Positions 8,805-16,934 of a DNA stretch of 64,000 bases are shown one piece after another (the stretch's first letter is position 1; each line of letters starts with the position of its first letter). Both the position numbers and the translations under genes were made by a program. The notes below the pieces were generated by a model, which was given only the letters and a program-made list of their open reading frames with translations, did no database searches and had not been told where the DNA came from. This DNA comes from UBA1181 sp045226255. GTDB lineage: Bacteria; Bacteroidota; Bacteroidia; Bacteroidales; Paludibacteraceae. The DNA lies in the NCBI GenBank assembly GCA_045226255.1, contig JBGVCG010000016.1, positions 186,001 through 250,000 of the forward strand, in the 5' to 3' direction.

Positions 8805-9779
8805 TCAACCTATAAAGAACCTTTTCATTTTCCCGGCCAACGTTCTTGCGGACTCTTCCGCGGAGAGCATCAGGCGGTATGCGCCACTAAGCGACGGATG
8901 TCTGAGCGCATGGGTCGTCCACCGTCCCACAATGGATGCGGAGCGGTTTCCCGATAGGAATGTTTCATTCACCTCCGGATAGAGGTCATACAGATCCTTT
9001 CCGTTGCCCAACCTGGAATAGAAGAGGCGCTCTTTCGTGCCCATCTTAAGGTTGTCCAGCCATGAAGGATCCGACAATATATGCTCGAAATGACTGATCA
9101 CCCACTTCTGCGACTCGACGGTTTCCGGGCGGCAGGTCCGCACCAAGGAATTAGGGTTCGAAGAGCAGTCGTAGTGATAGAATGCTTTGTTCAAATAGAC
9201 AATTTTGATATCCTCCATGCAGAGGGAGGCGTTGAAGTACATATCTTCCCAGATGTAGAGCTTATCGGGGAAGCGGAGGCCTCGGTTCGTGTAGCAGGAA
9301 CGACGCACCAGCTTGTTCCAGCATGCGGAATGGAGGTCATGGAAGAACCCCTTCATGACCGTTTCGTGGTCCAGCGCCTCAGGCTCCTGCTTGGAGTAGT
9401 ATTGCTTGCCGTAACGGTTGATGAAGATGTCGCAAATCACCATGTCGGCGTCGTCCGCCTTCGCCTTCGCGTAGAGTTCCTCCAGCATGGAGGGCTCCAA
9501 CCAGTCGTCGGGGTCCACGTGGACGGAGTATTCGCCCGAGATATGGTCAAGACCCATGTTCCGTGCGCTGCACAGTCCGCCGTTGGGCTTATGGTAGGCA
9601 TGCACGCGGCTGTCCTGACGGGCGTATTCGTCGCACATCTCCCCGCTACGGTCACGGCTGCCATCGTCGACCAACACCAGCTCGAAATCGGTGAAGGTCT
9701 GCGCCAGGATGGATTGCACGCATCTGTCCAAATATGCTTCGGCTTGGTAGACCGGGCAGATGATGGAGATGGCGGGCAT
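8805..9779 (-). CDS. Glycosyltransferase family 2
   Basis: The 324-residue protein starts MPAISIICPVYQAEAYLDRC and carries LVDDGSRDRSGEMC and HVDPDDWLEPSM, the nucleotide- and metal-binding motifs of GT2 enzymes. It is the first glycosyltransferase after the module A Wza-Wzc pair, 33 nt beyond the kinase stop; the spacer is a run of AATTCAAAATT-type repeats. DNA here is GC-rich (39 of 60 G+C in bases 9481-9540), unlike the genes at 1-4 kb, so module A is a compositional mosaic. Donor sugar unknown. Confidence 0.88.
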   Translation of the reverse strand: MPAISIICPVYQAEAYLDRCVQSILAQTFTDFELVLVDDGSRDRSGEMCDEYARQDSRVHAYHKPNGGLCSARNMGLDHISGEYSVHVDPDDWLEPSMLEELYAKAKADDADMVICDIFINRYGKQYYSKQEPEALDHETVMKGFFHDLHSACWNKLVRRSCYTNRGLRFPDKLYIWEDMYFNASLCMEDIKIVYLNKAFYHYDCSSNPNSLVRTCRPETVESQKWVISHFEHILSDPSWLDNLKMGTKERLFYSRLGNGKDLYDLYPEVNETFLSGNRSASIVGRWTTHALRHPSLSGAYRLMLSAEESARTLAGKMKRFFIG

Positions 9780-9812
9780 GGGAATTATGAATTTTGAATT
9801 TTGAATTAAGAA

Positions 9813-12239
9813 TTACTCGTGGCCGTAGTAGCCGTATTTGCCTTTGTAGTACCCATATTTGTAGCCGTAGTGTCCGATGGATTCGGTACCATTGAGGACG
9901 ATGGCCAGCTTGTTGAAACGCTTGTCCGTGTAGTACTTCTCGATGTCAGGCAGGATCGCCTTTTCGAGGAGGTTGGCGCGGACGACGAAGAGGGTCATAT
10001 CCGCCCATTGCTTGATGATATCGGCATCGGTGACGATCTCCACAGGAGGGCAATCGATGAAGATATAGTCATACTCCTTGCGCAGTTCGGTGATCAAGTC
10101 GCCCAAGCGGCTGGAGGTGAGCAATTCGGCAGGGTTCGGCGGTAGTTTGCCCGCAGGCAGGATGTCCAAGGTCTGATGCACGATAAGTCCGTGGTAATCC
10201 TTCTCGTTGCCGCTAAGGTAGTCTACCACGCCATGGTGTTTCGGACAGTCGAACGTCTTGGAGAGCGTCGCCTTGCGGAGGTCCAGGTCGAGGGCGATCA
10301 CCCGCTTGCCGTTGATGGCGAAGGAGAGGGCCAAGTTGCTGGATATGAATGTTTTTCCACTGTTGATATTGGCGGATGTGATCATGATAGTCGCGGCACT
10401 ATCCTCCTTGCACATGAACTCCGTATTGGTACGGATGACACGGAAGGCCTCGTTGATGATGTCACGGCTCTGCGGTTTGACCACCAATTCCACCTCCTCG
10501 TCCGTTTCCTCCTTACGCAGGAAAGAGAAGGCGCTGATATGGTTCTTCTGTGAGCAGAGCGGTATCTCGCCGACATAAGGGATAGTGAGCGATTCGAGAT
10601 CCTTGCGACCGCGCACTCTGGTGTTGAGCAGTTCCCTCACGTAGAAGAAGACGAACGGGATGGCGAGGCCTAAAAGCATAGCCAAAGCGATCACGTTGCG
10701 TTTGTTCGGGGAGAAAGGCTTGTCGCCTCCGCCATATTCAGGATCCATGATGATGCGCGTGTCGTAGGCGGTGAAGGCTTGGGAAATCTCGAATTCCTCC
10801 TTCTTCTGTAGGAGGAAGAGGTAAAGACCTTCCTTCACTTTCTGTTGGCGCTCTGCCGAGAGCAAGTGTCCCGCCTGTTTAGGGTTGGAACTGATCCTGG
10901 AGTTGATCTCGTGGCGGTTAGACTCATAGGAGTCCAATTGCAGTTGCAGGGCGGTGATGTAGTTCTCCACCGAGGAGATGATCGCTCCACGCAGTGCGAC
11001 GAGCTGGTTGTCGATGTCTTTCACGAGGAGGTTCTCCTCACTACTGCTCTCCACGAAGCGGCCGCGTTGAAGGGTCAGTTTATTGTATTCGGCGATTTGC
11101 GCTTGTATGCTCTGTTCCGTGACGCCCACGTTGGCCGGCATGAGTCGATCCTTGTTATCCTTCAGGTAGTTCAGGAGATATTGTGCCACCGTAAGTTCGT
11201 TAGCGTGTTGTTGCAGGTTACGCTCGTTTTCACCCGCCAAGGACAAGTCATACGAAGCGGTCGCATGGATGTCCGGAATGCGTTGGCTACTCTTGTAGGT
11301 GGCGATTTCACCATCCACGGAGTTCAGGTCGTTCTCCAAGATGCGCAAGCGTTGTGAGATGAAGTTCACGGTGCTCAGTGTCACTTTGTTCTTGTCCTGC
11401 ATCCAGAATTCGTCGTAGACGTTCGTCACCATCGACAGGACATCAATCGCACGGTCACGGCTCTGATCGGTGAAGGTCAGGTCGAAGACCGTACCCATCT
11501 TATCGCGCAGGGAAACCGATAGTTTCTGTTTGAATTCGTCGATGGCGGCGTATGAGCTAATGTGCGATACTTGAATCGGGCGGTAGGTAAAATCATTTTT
11601 GTGGGTATCATCGAGTGGCGTGCCGATGCGCGTCAACGGAGTGAAGTATTCATTGAGATGCACGACGATGCGGCCCAATGGTGAATGTATCGTGTCGCCC
11701 ATCGAAACGGTGAATTCGTCCGGATAGACTACCTCTCCCACTGTGATGGCGGAAATATGCACGGTGCTATCCTCCTGCATCTGAACGATCAGTTTACCCT
11801 CTCCATGGTTGGGTATATCCAAGAAAGAGAGGTAGAAAGGCAGGTTGGAACCGTAGAGTATCTCATCCCGGAAAGTTCCCTTCACCGTATAGCTGTCGTT
11901 CAGGTGGAGCCTTTGAATCACCGTATGGATGATATCCGGCGTCTGGAACGTCATGATCACGTTGGAGGTGTTGATCTTGAACTGGGAGAGACCGATATCC
12001 GTCATGGACATCGCCACGTCGCCCAAGAGCGACTGCCCGTCCTTGTCCTGCTTAATCAGGAGGGAGGAGGTGCATTTATATGTCGGAGGGGTGGTCAGGA
12101 TGTGGTAAGTGCCGATCACCAAGCAAATGAAGAGCGAGAGCAAAATCCACTTCCAGTTAGAGATGTAGATGCTGAAAATGTCCTGCAAAAGGATTTCGTC
12201 TCTTTTGACGGGAGTTTTCGGTGGAACGTTATTAGCCAT
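9813..12239 (-). CDS. Wzc-like polysaccharide co-polymerase / tyrosine autokinase (copy 1, module A)
   Basis: This 808-residue protein has a Wzz-type N-terminal part with a membrane helix near residues 33-53, a long periplasmic coiled-coil region (about 270-480), and a second helix near 510-530. The cytoplasmic BY-kinase domain has Walker A NINSGKTF, Walker A' VIALDLDLRKA and Walker B YIFIDCPP. The tail is a tyrosine cluster (YGYKYGYYKGKYGYYG), the autophosphorylation site that controls chain length and export in this family. It follows its Wza partner by 47 nt. It is clearly more diverged from the other two Wzc copies than they are from each other. No dedicated phosphatase is seen in module A. 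Confidence 0.93.
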   Translation of the reverse strand: MANNVPPKTPVKRDEILLQDIFSIYISNWKWILLSLFICLVIGTYHILTTPPTYKCTSSLLIKQDKDGQSLLGDVAMSMTDIGLSQFKINTSNVIMTFQTPDIIHTVIQRLHLNDSYTVKGTFRDEILYGSNLPFYLSFLDIPNHGEGKLIVQMQEDSTVHISAITVGEVVYPDEFTVSMGDTIHSPLGRIVVHLNEYFTPLTRIGTPLDDTHKNDFTYRPIQVSHISSYAAIDEFKQKLSVSLRDKMGTVFDLTFTDQSRDRAIDVLSMVTNVYDEFWMQDKNKVTLSTVNFISQRLRILENDLNSVDGEIATYKSSQRIPDIHATASYDLSLAGENERNLQQHANELTVAQYLLNYLKDNKDRLMPANVGVTEQSIQAQIAEYNKLTLQRGRFVESSSEENLLVKDIDNQLVALRGAIISSVENYITALQLQLDSYESNRHEINSRISSNPKQAGHLLSAERQQKVKEGLYLFLLQKKEEFEISQAFTAYDTRIIMDPEYGGGDKPFSPNKRNVIALAMLLGLAIPFVFFYVRELLNTRVRGRKDLESLTIPYVGEIPLCSQKNHISAFSFLRKEETDEEVELVVKPQSRDIINEAFRVIRTNTEFMCKEDSAATIMITSANINSGKTFISSNLALSFAINGKRVIALDLDLRKATLSKTFDCPKHHGVVDYLSGNEKDYHGLIVHQTLDILPAGKLPPNPAELLTSSRLGDLITELRKEYDYIFIDCPPVEIVTDADIIKQWADMTLFVVRANLLEKAILPDIEKYYTDKRFNKLAIVLNGTESIGHYGYKYGYYKGKYGYYGHE

Positions 12240-12286
12240 AAAAGTTTAGATAATTAATCTATTAAAGAACCAAGTGGTCTTGCTGT

Positions 12287-13135
12287 TTATTTGTTTTTGG
12301 ATTGAACTAACACCACAACGGATGTCACGGACGTGGCCAAGGACGCGATGGACACCCAGAAAGAGGCCGACCGTATCGTGTTACCGTTGACGGAAGATTC
12401 TCTCGCCCGCTTCGAGGTCGGCGCCACATAGACGACGTCTCCCTGTTGGATGTAGAAAGCGGGAGATTTGTAGATTTCCTTTCCATTCGTCAGGTCAACC
12501 TTATAGACTTGGTCTCCGTCCAAGGTGTGGCGTATAACCGTGATATTCTGTCGTTTACCGTTGATGTTCAGGTCGCCCGCCATGCTCAATGCGTCGAAGA
12601 TCGAGAAGTGGTCGCGGTCGATGCGGAAACGTCCCGGACGAGCCACCTCGCCTAATATTGCGACACCAAGGTTCATGTATTCAACCGTCACCACAGGATC
12701 TTTGATCTGGTTGCTTTCGATCAATTTCTGTTTCACCAGATCAGCCACCTCCTGGCGTTTGAGACCAGCCACAGGGATTTTTCCGAGGATTGGGAAGTCG
12801 ATGTTCCCTTCGTTGTCAACGGTGTATCCGACGACGCTATTGGCGGAAGAATAACTGTTGATCGTGAAGTTGGAGGAGCTGAAAGACTCCACCCCGCCGA
12901 TACGGTTCGTATAGTAAGGAAGGTTGAACATGGCGGAGATCTGAGGATCCCGGCAGCTGACGATAATGAATACTTGGTCTTCAGGCTTCAACACGATGTT
13001 CTGTTCATACGACGCGCGCAATTTCATCATGTTTTCCGTGTCTTGGATATAAGTCACATTCTTTTGCGGGTTACACGAAGAAAAGAGAGTGACACCCAAC
13101 AGGAGAATCGGCAAAGCCTTATACAATCTATTCAT
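12287..13135 (-). CDS. Wza-like outer-membrane polysaccharide export lipoprotein (copy 1, module A)
   Basis: The 282-residue protein starts with a lipoprotein signal (LLLGVTLFSSC, lipid-modified Cys21). A Poly_export segment follows (LKPEDQVFIIVSCRDPQ, then GYTVDNEGNIDFPILGKIPVAGL), then a SLBB-like domain (VAILGEVARPGRFRID). A C-terminal hydrophobic helix ends the protein. It should form the outer-membrane export channel for the module A polymer, working with the adjacent Wzc. It is the first gene of module A; the 191 nt before it hold a tandem repeat and a weak promoter-like element. Confidence 0.9.
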   Translation of the reverse strand: MNRLYKALPILLLGVTLFSSCNPQKNVTYIQDTENMMKLRASYEQNIVLKPEDQVFIIVSCRDPQISAMFNLPYYTNRIGGVESFSSSNFTINSYSSANSVVGYTVDNEGNIDFPILGKIPVAGLKRQEVADLVKQKLIESNQIKDPVVTVEYMNLGVAILGEVARPGRFRIDRDHFSIFDALSMAGDLNINGKRQNITVIRHTLDGDQVYKVDLTNGKEIYKSPAFYIQQGDVVYVAPTSKRARESSVNGNTIRSASFWVSIASLATSVTSVVVLVQSKNK

Positions 13136-13226
13136 AAAATCCTAAAAATTAATAATCTAATTGCATTTCTTCAATCAACGGGTGCCCCTTTTCTGAAAAA
13201 CGCACCATCCACATCCGCTCACGGCG

Positions 13227-13234
13227 CGAAATTA
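13227..13234 (-). promoter_or_regulatory. Possible promoter -7 element upstream of module A wza
   Basis: On the minus strand TAATTTCG lies 92 nt before the wza start and differs by one base from the Bacteroidetes -7 consensus TAnnTTTG. No TTTG was found at the expected -33 position, so this is a weak call. Confidence 0.25.
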
Positions 13235-13272
13235 CAAAATTTTTTGTTATTATTTATAATTATGAAATATCA

Positions 13273-13318
13273 ACGTCGAACCAACGTTTCAAAATTGACT
13301 ACGTCGAACTAACGTTTC
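13273..13318. repeat. Tandem 18-bp direct repeat upstream of module A
   Basis: ACGTCGAACCAACGTTTC (13273-13290) recurs as ACGTCGAACTAACGTTTC (13301-13318), one mismatch, period 28 bp. Each unit also contains an AACG...CGTT inverted element. It lies between the module B terminal gene and the module A wza promoter region, where a paired operator could sit. Function is inferred only from placement. Confidence 0.5.
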
Positions 13319-13326
13319 TTAATTCC

Positions 13327-14034
13327 CTAGTATCTTCCCGTCTTCACATTCCACACGAACTCCAAGAGACAGATTTGCCTTTTGATTCTGGAAGGCTGGT
13401 TGATCAGGCGGTAGAGCCATTCCAAGTTATGGTTCTGCCACCAAGCCGGTGCACGTTTCACATGACCGGTATAGACATCGTACGAGCCTCCCAAGCCTTG
13501 GTAGATGGCAGGATGTTGCTTGGCCATGTCCATCATCAGCAACTCTTGTTTAGGGGAACCCATGGCGACGAAGACGACGTCCGGCTTCTTCTCCGCCACA
13601 TCGTCAATGAGCGCATTACGCTCCTCGTCGGTTTTGATGTAACCGTTGCGGTAACCGACGATGTTGATACCCGGATATTCCTTCTTCAGTTTGTCAATGG
13701 TTTCTTCGATGACCTCTTGCTTACCTCCCACAAAGTAGAAGGATTTGTCTTTGTATGTATTGGCGATGATACGTAGCCAAAGCACACAACCAGGTATCTT
13801 GGTCACATCATAGTAACCCTTCTTGTGGAGAACCATCACAGCACCAGCCCCATCACAGTAGCCGATATTTTGGTTGATGATATTCCTCGTCTGATCAGTG
13901 GCGTGAAGGATCTTCTCGGCATTGATGGCGACGAGGATACCCTTGTTTTCGTCCACATGATTCAACAATTGCTCGAAAGTGGTGAACGGGTAGATATTAA
14001 GGCCGTTCACCTCAACACATGCTTCTTTTTGCAT
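13327..14034 (-). CDS. WecG/TagA/CpsF family glycosyltransferase (GT26)
   Basis: I choose ATG 14034 (235 residues) because the longer frame begins only with TTG. The protein has the family pattern: INAEKILHATD, GYCDGAGAVMV, FYFVGGK and PDVVFVAMGSPKQE. Known members transfer ManNAc or ManNAcA to undecaprenyl-PP-GlcNAc, the second step of enterobacterial common antigen or wall teichoic acid synthesis. Module B also encodes WecB, WecC and a WecA-type enzyme, so I infer a GlcNAc-ManNAcA start to the repeat unit. It is the last gene of module B, 118 nt after the alpha/alpha-toroid gene. Confidence 0.87.
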   Translation of the reverse strand: MQKEACVEVNGLNIYPFTTFEQLLNHVDENKGILVAINAEKILHATDQTRNIINQNIGYCDGAGAVMVLHKKGYYDVTKIPGCVLWLRIIANTYKDKSFYFVGGKQEVIEETIDKLKKEYPGINIVGYRNGYIKTDEERNALIDDVAEKKPDVVFVAMGSPKQELLMMDMAKQHPAIYQGLGGSYDVYTGHVKRAPAWWQNHNLEWLYRLINQPSRIKRQICLLEFVWNVKTGRY

Positions 14035-14152
14035 CTTTGTATCTGATAAATATTGAACTGAAATCAATTTGAACTATGTTTAAGTGAAGGTGAGTGTTTC
14101 CAATCACCAATAATAGACTTATAACCACTTGGCTCAGGTCAACCAATAGGTT

Positions 14153-15400
14153 TCAGGCCATTCTGTCAAGGATGTAATAAGACAAGGCATTGAACATGAA
14201 GGCGTTGCTCCACCTCATGTAACTGATTTTGCTGCTGATACCCTGTTTCAACTGATAATAGAAATAACCTTCAGGATCCTGCATGTTTTGGATGGTCCAG
14301 TTCAGCACCTTGTCCTCCATGTCATGGAATCCCTCCGTTTTGTGCAGGCGGTGCAGTGTCACGAAGAGCTGTCCGGGACAATGGATGTCGATCGGGTACA
14401 TCCTGTTGGAGTAATATTTAGGGGTGCAATTCTCGTCGAAAAGGTTTTTGACGTAGAAATCGAAACCCTTTTCGATACCGTCGAGGATCGGTTTCGCCAC
14501 CTCGTCCGGTTCGATACCCTTCACGCAGTTCTCATAGAAGGCGATGAGTCCATCGAGGTTATACCCCGTATGGAAGGAATCCACCCATTGTTGCACAGGG
14601 AGTAGGCCATAAACCCAGGAGCCATCCTCCCCTTGACCTTCCAAGGCGGCGCGCACGGAAGCGGCGGCCAGGCGTTTGTACTCCTCGTTGCCCGTGTGCT
14701 TATAGCATTGACTCAGCAACTTACTGCCTAATAAGGAGGCGTTGTAGACCGTGTCATTTCCCTGCAGTGGGCTATATGAGAAGAGGAAGGATTCTTCCCT
14801 ACCCTCTTCCTTTTCAGAAATTGTATGTCGATGCAGATCTTTCGTGACGAACTCCGCCGAGGAGAGCGCCACCTGTTTATACTCCTCCACGCCCGTCACC
14901 TCGTAGGCGTCGAACAATGCGGAGGCGCAGAAGTTCGTGGCGACTACCGTAGGCGTATAAGCGGGGAACAAGAAGAGACGGCGGGCTTGCCAATCGAAGT
15001 TGTACCCCCAGCATGCGCCGTGGTAATCCCCTTGGGAGCGCATGGAGAGCAAGAGCTTCGCCAATTCGTTCACCCGTTCCGTCAAGGCGGCTTTTGTGCC
15101 TAATTCAGCTTCCAATTCAGGGTTACGTTCCACCGCTTGCACCAGGTTACAGTAGCCTTGCAGGAAGAGTCCGATTCCCTTCGCATTATGTTGTTTCGGG
15201 ACAAGGGCGATCCGCCTTAGGTTGAACGGACAACGCTTGAATCCCTGTATAATGGACAAACGCAACAAAGCGGAGTGTTTCAAAGGCAATATTGCGTTGA
15301 AGAGCTTAGAATTCAATCCATCGTACGGATCCCATCCCTTGAATTGCTCTTTTTCGCAATAGTCCTTGAGCTTCTTGAAAGCGTCTAGTGCCATACTCAT
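14153..15400 (-). CDS. Alpha/alpha-toroid (six-hairpin glycosidase-like) protein of unknown activity
   Basis: This 415-residue soluble protein lacks a signal peptide or membrane helices. It is almost entirely helical, with spaced aromatic and Gly-rich turns (ACWGYNFDWQARRLF, DSFHTGYNLDGLIAF, IDIHCPGQLFVTLHRL) reminiscent of six-hairpin glycosidase or N-acyl-glucosamine epimerase-like toroids. Relatives in Bacteroidales polysaccharide loci are sometimes labelled delta-aminolevulinic acid dehydratase, which this sequence does not support. Its start overlaps the acyltransferase stop by 4 nt, so it belongs to the module B operon. It may edit a lipid-linked or nucleotide-linked intermediate; the reaction is unknown. 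Confidence 0.65.
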   Translation of the reverse strand: MSMALDAFKKLKDYCEKEQFKGWDPYDGLNSKLFNAILPLKHSALLRLSIIQGFKRCPFNLRRIALVPKQHNAKGIGLFLQGYCNLVQAVERNPELEAELGTKAALTERVNELAKLLLSMRSQGDYHGACWGYNFDWQARRLFLFPAYTPTVVATNFCASALFDAYEVTGVEEYKQVALSSAEFVTKDLHRHTISEKEEGREESFLFSYSPLQGNDTVYNASLLGSKLLSQCYKHTGNEEYKRLAAASVRAALEGQGEDGSWVYGLLPVQQWVDSFHTGYNLDGLIAFYENCVKGIEPDEVAKPILDGIEKGFDFYVKNLFDENCTPKYYSNRMYPIDIHCPGQLFVTLHRLHKTEGFHDMEDKVLNWTIQNMQDPEGYFYYQLKQGISSKISYMRWSNAFMFNALSYYILDRMA

Positions 15401-15834
15401 TCCAACTCCCTCTTCTTAATGAAACGTGCAGGGTTACCCGCCCATACTTCGTAAGCAGGTATGTCCTTTGTCACAACACTTCCCGCCCCCACGATAGCGC
15501 CTTCGCCGATGGTGACTGGTTTGACGACCAATGTGTGCATTCCCAAATATGCCTTTTTCTTGATAAGGACCTTTCCCCGGTCATACGTGCCGGTCTTCGG
15601 ATTCATGAAATGCGTCACGATGCAGACTCCCGTGGTGAGACGGACACCCTCCTCCAATGTGATATCTTCCGGGTAGTTGGTGTCGAAAATGACGTTCTCG
15701 CCCACGAAGGTACGTTGCGGGCATAGCACATTGACTCCGCCCCACTTACAGCATGTGGCGCGCCAACCCCTAGACTTCATCGGCAGATGCTGGAGATGAA
15801 GAAATATCAGTTTACGTATTCGGCTCAGTTTCAT
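15397..15834 (-). CDS. Left-handed beta-helix (hexapeptide) acyltransferase, WcaF/Maa-like
   Basis: The 145-residue protein is a compact hexapeptide-repeat acyltransferase: NVIFDTNYPEDITLEEGVRLTTGVCIVTHF, then KKAYLGMHTLVVKPVTIGEGAIVGAGSVVTKDIPAYEVWAG, the typical beta-helix coils ending in the standard NPARFIKKR tail. Such enzymes usually O-acetylate a sugar from acetyl-CoA in the cytoplasm. It begins 9 nt after the GT4 gene and overlaps the next gene by 4 nt, so it likely decorates the module B repeat unit. It is distinct from the NeuD-like acyltransferase at 27.2 kb. Confidence 0.85.
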   Translation of the reverse strand: MKLSRIRKLIFLHLQHLPMKSRGWRATCCKWGGVNVLCPQRTFVGENVIFDTNYPEDITLEEGVRLTTGVCIVTHFMNPKTGTYDRGKVLIKKKAYLGMHTLVVKPVTIGEGAIVGAGSVVTKDIPAYEVWAGNPARFIKKRELE

Positions 15835-15843
15835 ATCATAAGA

Positions 15844-16887
15844 TTATAAATATCGATGAAAAATATTCTCCATATGCTGTGCCACCATTGAAGCCAAGAA
15901 ATGGTCATGCGCATATTGGTAATTATATTCGCTGATCTGGCGGGTCTTTTCCCTATCCTCGATCATTTCAGCGATAGAAGGCACAAAATCAGCGGGTTCG
16001 AAGGTATAGACGGCTGCACCCATCTTTTCGTCAAAGAAATCGACCATACCGCCCACCGGATGTGTCACGACCGGCAATCCGAAGGCCATGGCCTCCAATA
16101 CGGAAGTAGGCATTCCCTCATGGTAGGAGGTGAAAAGATAGAGGTCCGCCCGCTTGAACTCCTCCACCAATTTCTCTCCGGACAAAGCACCCGTGAATGT
16201 GACGTTCGGGATAGCGTTTTCCTTCACGTATTCCTTCGCTTCGTCCAAATCCGCGCCATCACCAACGACGGTATACTTCAGGTTCGGATACAGATGGCAC
16301 AATTCCTTGAAGACGCCCAAGGCGACCATTATTCCCTTGGCTTTCGTGACCCGCGCAAGGAAGAGGATATTTTCCACCTTCCCTTGTCGTTGATCCATCG
16401 AGAAGCCTTGCAACATACGATCATCCACTTTTGTCGTCGTCAGTTCGATCGGAACGGTGACACCCCACTCTTCCAAGATCGTTTTGAACTCCTTCGCCAA
16501 GACGAAGATCAGGCACGTCTTATTGAGCTGTTCGACGATATATGGCACCATATCCTTCACCGATTCCGTATGGAATCCATGGAACATGACGGAACCCTTG
16601 AAGCCGAAGAAACGAGCGATCTTCAGGTATGTGAAGTCCCTCTTGACCGCCACAGGTGCCATCGATGGATTAACCATCACCATGTCTGGGCGGAAAAGTA
16701 ACAAACGAATGATGAACTTCAGGATGTCGTAAGGCAGGATAAGATAGGTGAGCCATGGAGCGTTATGGACACGCTTGCCTATGAAATTATATTTCACACG
16801 CTCCGTCCAAAAACTCTCCAATCCCATGAAGTGGTTTGCGACCCCGCCGCAGAACCTGAAACTTGGTGTATTGATGAATAATTTCAT
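15844..16887 (-). CDS. Glycosyltransferase family 4
   Basis: The 347-residue GT-B protein has the C-terminal signature EGMPTSVLEAMAFGLPVVTHPVGG near residues 258-280 and a preceding FLARVTKAKGIMVAL loop, both typical of GT4. A hydrophobic stretch near residues 45-65 (LTYLILPYDILKFIIRLLLF) may seat it on the membrane. Besides the WecG-family enzyme it is the only recognisable glycosyltransferase in module B, so the repeat unit is probably short (an initiating sugar plus about two more). It lies 47 nt after the polymerase gene. Confidence 0.88.
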   Translation of the reverse strand: MKLFINTPSFRFCGGVANHFMGLESFWTERVKYNFIGKRVHNAPWLTYLILPYDILKFIIRLLLFRPDMVMVNPSMAPVAVKRDFTYLKIARFFGFKGSVMFHGFHTESVKDMVPYIVEQLNKTCLIFVLAKEFKTILEEWGVTVPIELTTTKVDDRMLQGFSMDQRQGKVENILFLARVTKAKGIMVALGVFKELCHLYPNLKYTVVGDGADLDEAKEYVKENAIPNVTFTGALSGEKLVEEFKRADLYLFTSYHEGMPTSVLEAMAFGLPVVTHPVGGMVDFFDEKMGAAVYTFEPADFVPSIAEMIEDREKTRQISEYNYQYAHDHFLASMVAQHMENIFHRYL

Positions 16888-16934
16888 ATCCCGAGAAATG
16901 TCCGAGACTAAATCGCTACGGTAATTTTATAGAT

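Noticed and set aside
9780..9812. AATTCAAAATT repeats between Wzc copy 1 and the GT2 gene as a regulatory site
   Set aside because: Simple AT-rich spacer repeats of the kind also seen near 58230; no symmetry or promoter match.
15901..16701. 266-codon plus-strand frame opposite the GT4 gene
   Set aside because: Antisense to a conserved glycosyltransferase; composition is typical of reverse-frame translation and no motif is present.
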